From assembly GCA_018401385.1 (NCBI GenBank), contig JAGYKZ010000003.1, forward strand, positions 1 to 64,000: a DNA stretch of 64,000 nt. The letters are read 5' to 3'. The DNA is from Roseicyclus sp. GTDB taxonomy: Bacteria; Pseudomonadota; Alphaproteobacteria; Rhodobacterales; Rhodobacteraceae. A program made the translations under genes and the position numbers. The notes under the pieces are model-generated. The model had not been told where the DNA came from. It searched no databases and saw only the letters and a program-made list of their open reading frames with translations. The stretch's first letter is position 1, and every line of letters starts with the position of its first letter. Of this stretch, positions 61,916 through 64,000 are shown one piece after another.

Positions 61916-63246
61916 CTATGCCTTCCCGTAGGTGGTGTTCAGCCAATGCTCCAGCCAATGGATGTTATATTGGCCCGTTTGCACCGCTTCTTGGTCCAAC
62001 AATTCGTGAAAAAGCGGCACCGTGGTGTCGACCCCATCCACGATCAGCTCCGACAATGCGCGCTTGAGGCGGGCAAGCGCCTCGGGGCGGTCGCGGCCAT
62101 GAACGATCAGCTTGGCGATCAAGCTGTCATAATAGGGCGGAATGCGGTAGCCATCATAAAGCGCGCTATCCATACGCACACCAAGACCACCCGGCGCGTG
62201 ATATTGTGTAATTTTGCCCGGGCAGGGCGAAAATTGTGGGACTTTTTCTGCATTGATCCGCACCTCGATGGCGTGACCATTGATCTGCAAATCGTCCTGC
62301 GCAAAACTCAGCGGCAGGCCCGATGCCACGCGAATTTGCTCGCGCACCAAATCCACGCCAAAGATCCCCTCGGTAACAGGATGCTCCACCTGCAAGCGGG
62401 TGTTCATTTCGATGAAATAGAACGCGCCATTTTCGTAAAGGAATTCGATGGTGCCTGCACCCTCGTAGCCCATTTTTGCAATGGCATTGGCGCAGATTGC
62501 GCCGATTTCGGCGCGTTCCTTTGCGCTGATGGAGGGGCCTGGGGCCTCCTCAAATACCTTTTGGTGGCGGCGTTGCAGCGAGCAATCGCGCTCCCCCAAA
62601 TGAACCGCATTGCCCTTGCCATCACCAAAAACCTGCACCTCAATATGGCGCGGGGTGGTGAGGTATTTCTCAATATAGACAGCGTCATTGCCAAAGGCAG
62701 ATTTCGCCTCGCTGCGTGCGGTGCGGAAGGCGTTTTCCAACTCCTTGGCGCTTTGCGCCACTTTCATGCCGCGTCCACCGACTGCCGCCATGGTCGCCTT
62801 GATGATCACGGGGTAGCCCATATCCATGGTGGATTTTCTTTGGCCGCCTCCAGATCAACGCCGCCGTTGATCTGCACGGCATGGATGCCAAGCGCCTTTG
62901 CGGGCTTTATGGTGATCTGCGTTATCACCCATGGTGTGGATGTGTTCGGCCGAAGCAATGAATTTGATCCTGGATCCTTACGATTTGGCATAAAATTCGC
63001 GTTTCGACAAAACCGTAGCCTGGATGGATCACTGGCTCCCCAGGATCTCGCAGGCGGATGTGATGGACGGACTGACAGATAGCTGTTAAAAGCTATGGGG
63101 GGCCGAGATACGCTTTCATCGACATATGGACGTGCATCGCATCGCGTCTGGTGGTAAGTGCACCGCGACCGTCTCAATGCCCATTTCGCGTGCGGCACGG
63201 ATCATGCAGCGCGATTTCCCCGCGACATGATCAGATCTTTGAACAC
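61916..63246 (-). pseudogene. accC: Acetyl-CoA carboxylase biotin carboxylase subunit, N-terminus frameshifted
   Basis: Carboxylates biotin on AccB in the first step of fatty acid synthesis. From 62827 the frame is intact: GYPVIIKATMAAVGGRGMKV (the family loop reads ATAGGGGRGMKV), EKYLTTPRHIEVQVFGDGKG, ERDCSLQRRHQKVFEEAPGP, FYFIEMNTRLQVEHPVTEGI and the end LEHWLNTTYGKA. The first 140 codons are scattered over frames 62830-63246; traces such as ALGIHAVQ, AEHIHTMG and NSYLSVRPS are recognisable. A GTG at 63246 (FKDLIMSRG) is the likely start. Confidence 0.92.
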
Positions 63247-63258
63247 TGAACTGGCCAT

Positions 63259-63755
63259 TTATTCGATGATCATCAAGGGCGCGTCAACCTATCGGGCGCT
63301 ACCCTGACCAAATCCGCTTTACCAGGTTCGCACGCGGGCTGGGGATTTGGTTCATGGTTTCTATGGCTTGATGATCAACAACACAGGCTGACCTCCTCGG
63401 CCGCCAGCTGCCAACAGACAAAGGCCGCTGCACCAGGTTCTGGGGCAAGATATGGGTGCTGACCATGGGCGCGAGGTGTCAAGGTATCTTTGCGCTGTGG
63501 ACAGGGTCTCTGGCGGGGGGGCGGTCGCGGTGGAGGGTGTGGCCGCTTGGGGAGCGGCAGGGGCTGGGCTGTAACTGCAACAGACGGCGGCGCGGCAACA
63601 GGGGCGGCGTGGATCTGGCGGGCAACACGTACGTTGAGGGTGTCGTCTTCGCCGTATTCGCGCAGGACTTCCACTTCGGTTAGATCGTTTTCGCGCAGCA
63701 ACTCCGCCAAAGCTTTGATGAAGCCAACATCACTGTCATGCGTATTCTTGCTCAT
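63259..63755 (-). pseudogene. accB: Acetyl-CoA carboxylase biotin carboxyl carrier protein, frameshifted
   Basis: Carrier of the biotin that is carboxylated by AccC. The N-terminus is intact, MSKNTHDSDVGFIKALAELL and RENDLTEVEVLREYGEDDTL. The Ala/Pro linker is shifted (a run of Pro/Arg codons), followed by YLAPEPGAAAFV. The biotinyl motif region (EAMK) is damaged near 63360-63375; TMNQIPSPRA is still readable and the end RPLMIIE with TAA at 63259 is clear. It lies directly upstream of accC. Biotin would be attached by the BirA encoded at 16.5 kb. Confidence 0.87.
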
Positions 63756-64000
63756 AAATCCCTCGCAGATTGTGGGTCAGCGTTTCAAAAGAGGCCCGCT
63801 TTCCGTATCTTTTCGCCTTGGTCGCATCCCAACTTGCAGCCAAATTTGGTGTTCTATAGGCCAGCGCGTGGCCCGTGGAAAGCACCAGATCACCAAAAAT
63901 ATACGCTTCTTCTGCAACGGGCGCTGATTTTCACGATATTGTCTGTCACTCGTGGCCGAAGTGATATGGCAGATTGCTTGTTCATGCAATGATTGACGGC
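63756..64000 (-). other. Unidentified 3' end of a minus-strand gene upstream of accB
   Basis: One minus-strand frame (63777-63989) is open without a recognisable product. Another frame reads PVAEEAYIFGDLVLSTGHAL and AYRTPNLAASWDATKAKRYG, which looks more protein-like and would end inside the accB start region. Given the indel density here, neither can be trusted. I could not match it to aroQ, which often precedes accB. Confidence 0.3.

Noticed and set aside
61904-63082. 392-codon plus-strand frame
   Set aside because: Antisense to accC; the accC frame has all catalytic motifs.

Overview
This is a chromosomal segment of an alphaproteobacterium, almost certainly a member of the Rhodobacteraceae (Roseobacter/Rhodobacter relatives). 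Pointers are the nuo operon with its rhodobacteral accessory genes (DUF5337, DUF5333, a lipoprotein, a carboxymuconolactone-decarboxylase-like gene), the nuoN-birA-coaX-rnj order, tatABC followed by a DUF815 ATPase, glyQ-DUF6446-glyS, folB-folP-glmM, NDUFA12-mlaD-DUF2155-aat-accC-accB, and a GAAC-N7-GAAC alphaproteobacterial LexA box. This assignment rests on recognised families and gene order, not on a search.

Layout. 1-16.5 kb: the respiratory complex I operon from the 3' end of nuoB through nuoN, interleaved with small accessory genes and three internal hairpin terminators. 16.5-19.8 kb: birA, coaX and RNase J, closed by a perfect bidirectional terminator shared with a converging DEAD-box helicase. 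21.5-24.3 kb (minus): prfC and a Hint-domain protein. 24.4-29.2 kb (plus): an SDR, an orphan ABC ATPase, tatABC and a DUF815 ATPase. 29.2-31.7 kb (minus): AEC transporter, lipocalin-like lipoprotein, aldo/keto reductase. 31.8-36 kb (plus): SOS-controlled imuA, metG, a CLC channel. 36-42.6 kb (minus): DUF427, an M24 aminopeptidase, cobT, cobS, a peptidoglycan-binding protein. 42.7-54.8 kb (plus): glyQ-DUF6446-glyS, ppdK, a cell-wall hydrolase, folB-folP-glmM, mgtE. 54.8-59.5 kb (minus): a probable GspL/PilM-plus-GspC-like fusion, a small islet of unrecognised genes with a large hairpin, and metY. 59.7-61.2 kb (plus): NDUFA12, mlaD, DUF2155. 61.2-64 kb (minus): aat, accC, accB and an unidentified gene end.

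The dominant oddity is that frameshifts occur in dense patches (about 4.8-5.0, 6.4-8.1, 12.1-12.5, 16.3-16.7, 21.9-22.8, 31.8-32.3, 38.7-40.9, 43.2-48.2, 52.0-53.2, 58.3-59.5 and 62.8-63.7 kb) plus isolated single-base shifts, while the intervening genes are perfectly open. They hit indispensable genes (nuoF/G/L, glyQ/S, metG, accB/C, glmM), often with the correct protein resuming in another frame within a few codons. I read these as consensus errors of a long-read or low-coverage assembly, not gene decay. Such genes are typed as pseudogene with the product they should encode.

I see no transposase, prophage, CRISPR array, rRNA or tRNA gene. The least ordinary content is: an SOS box driving an imuA without imuB/dnaE2 next to it; a membrane-tethered helix-hairpin-helix protein that looks like a detached NuoE tail; a dihydroneopterin aldolase with an extra kinase-like domain; a one-polypeptide GspL/PilM-GspC-like protein; and the 56.7-58.2 kb islet.
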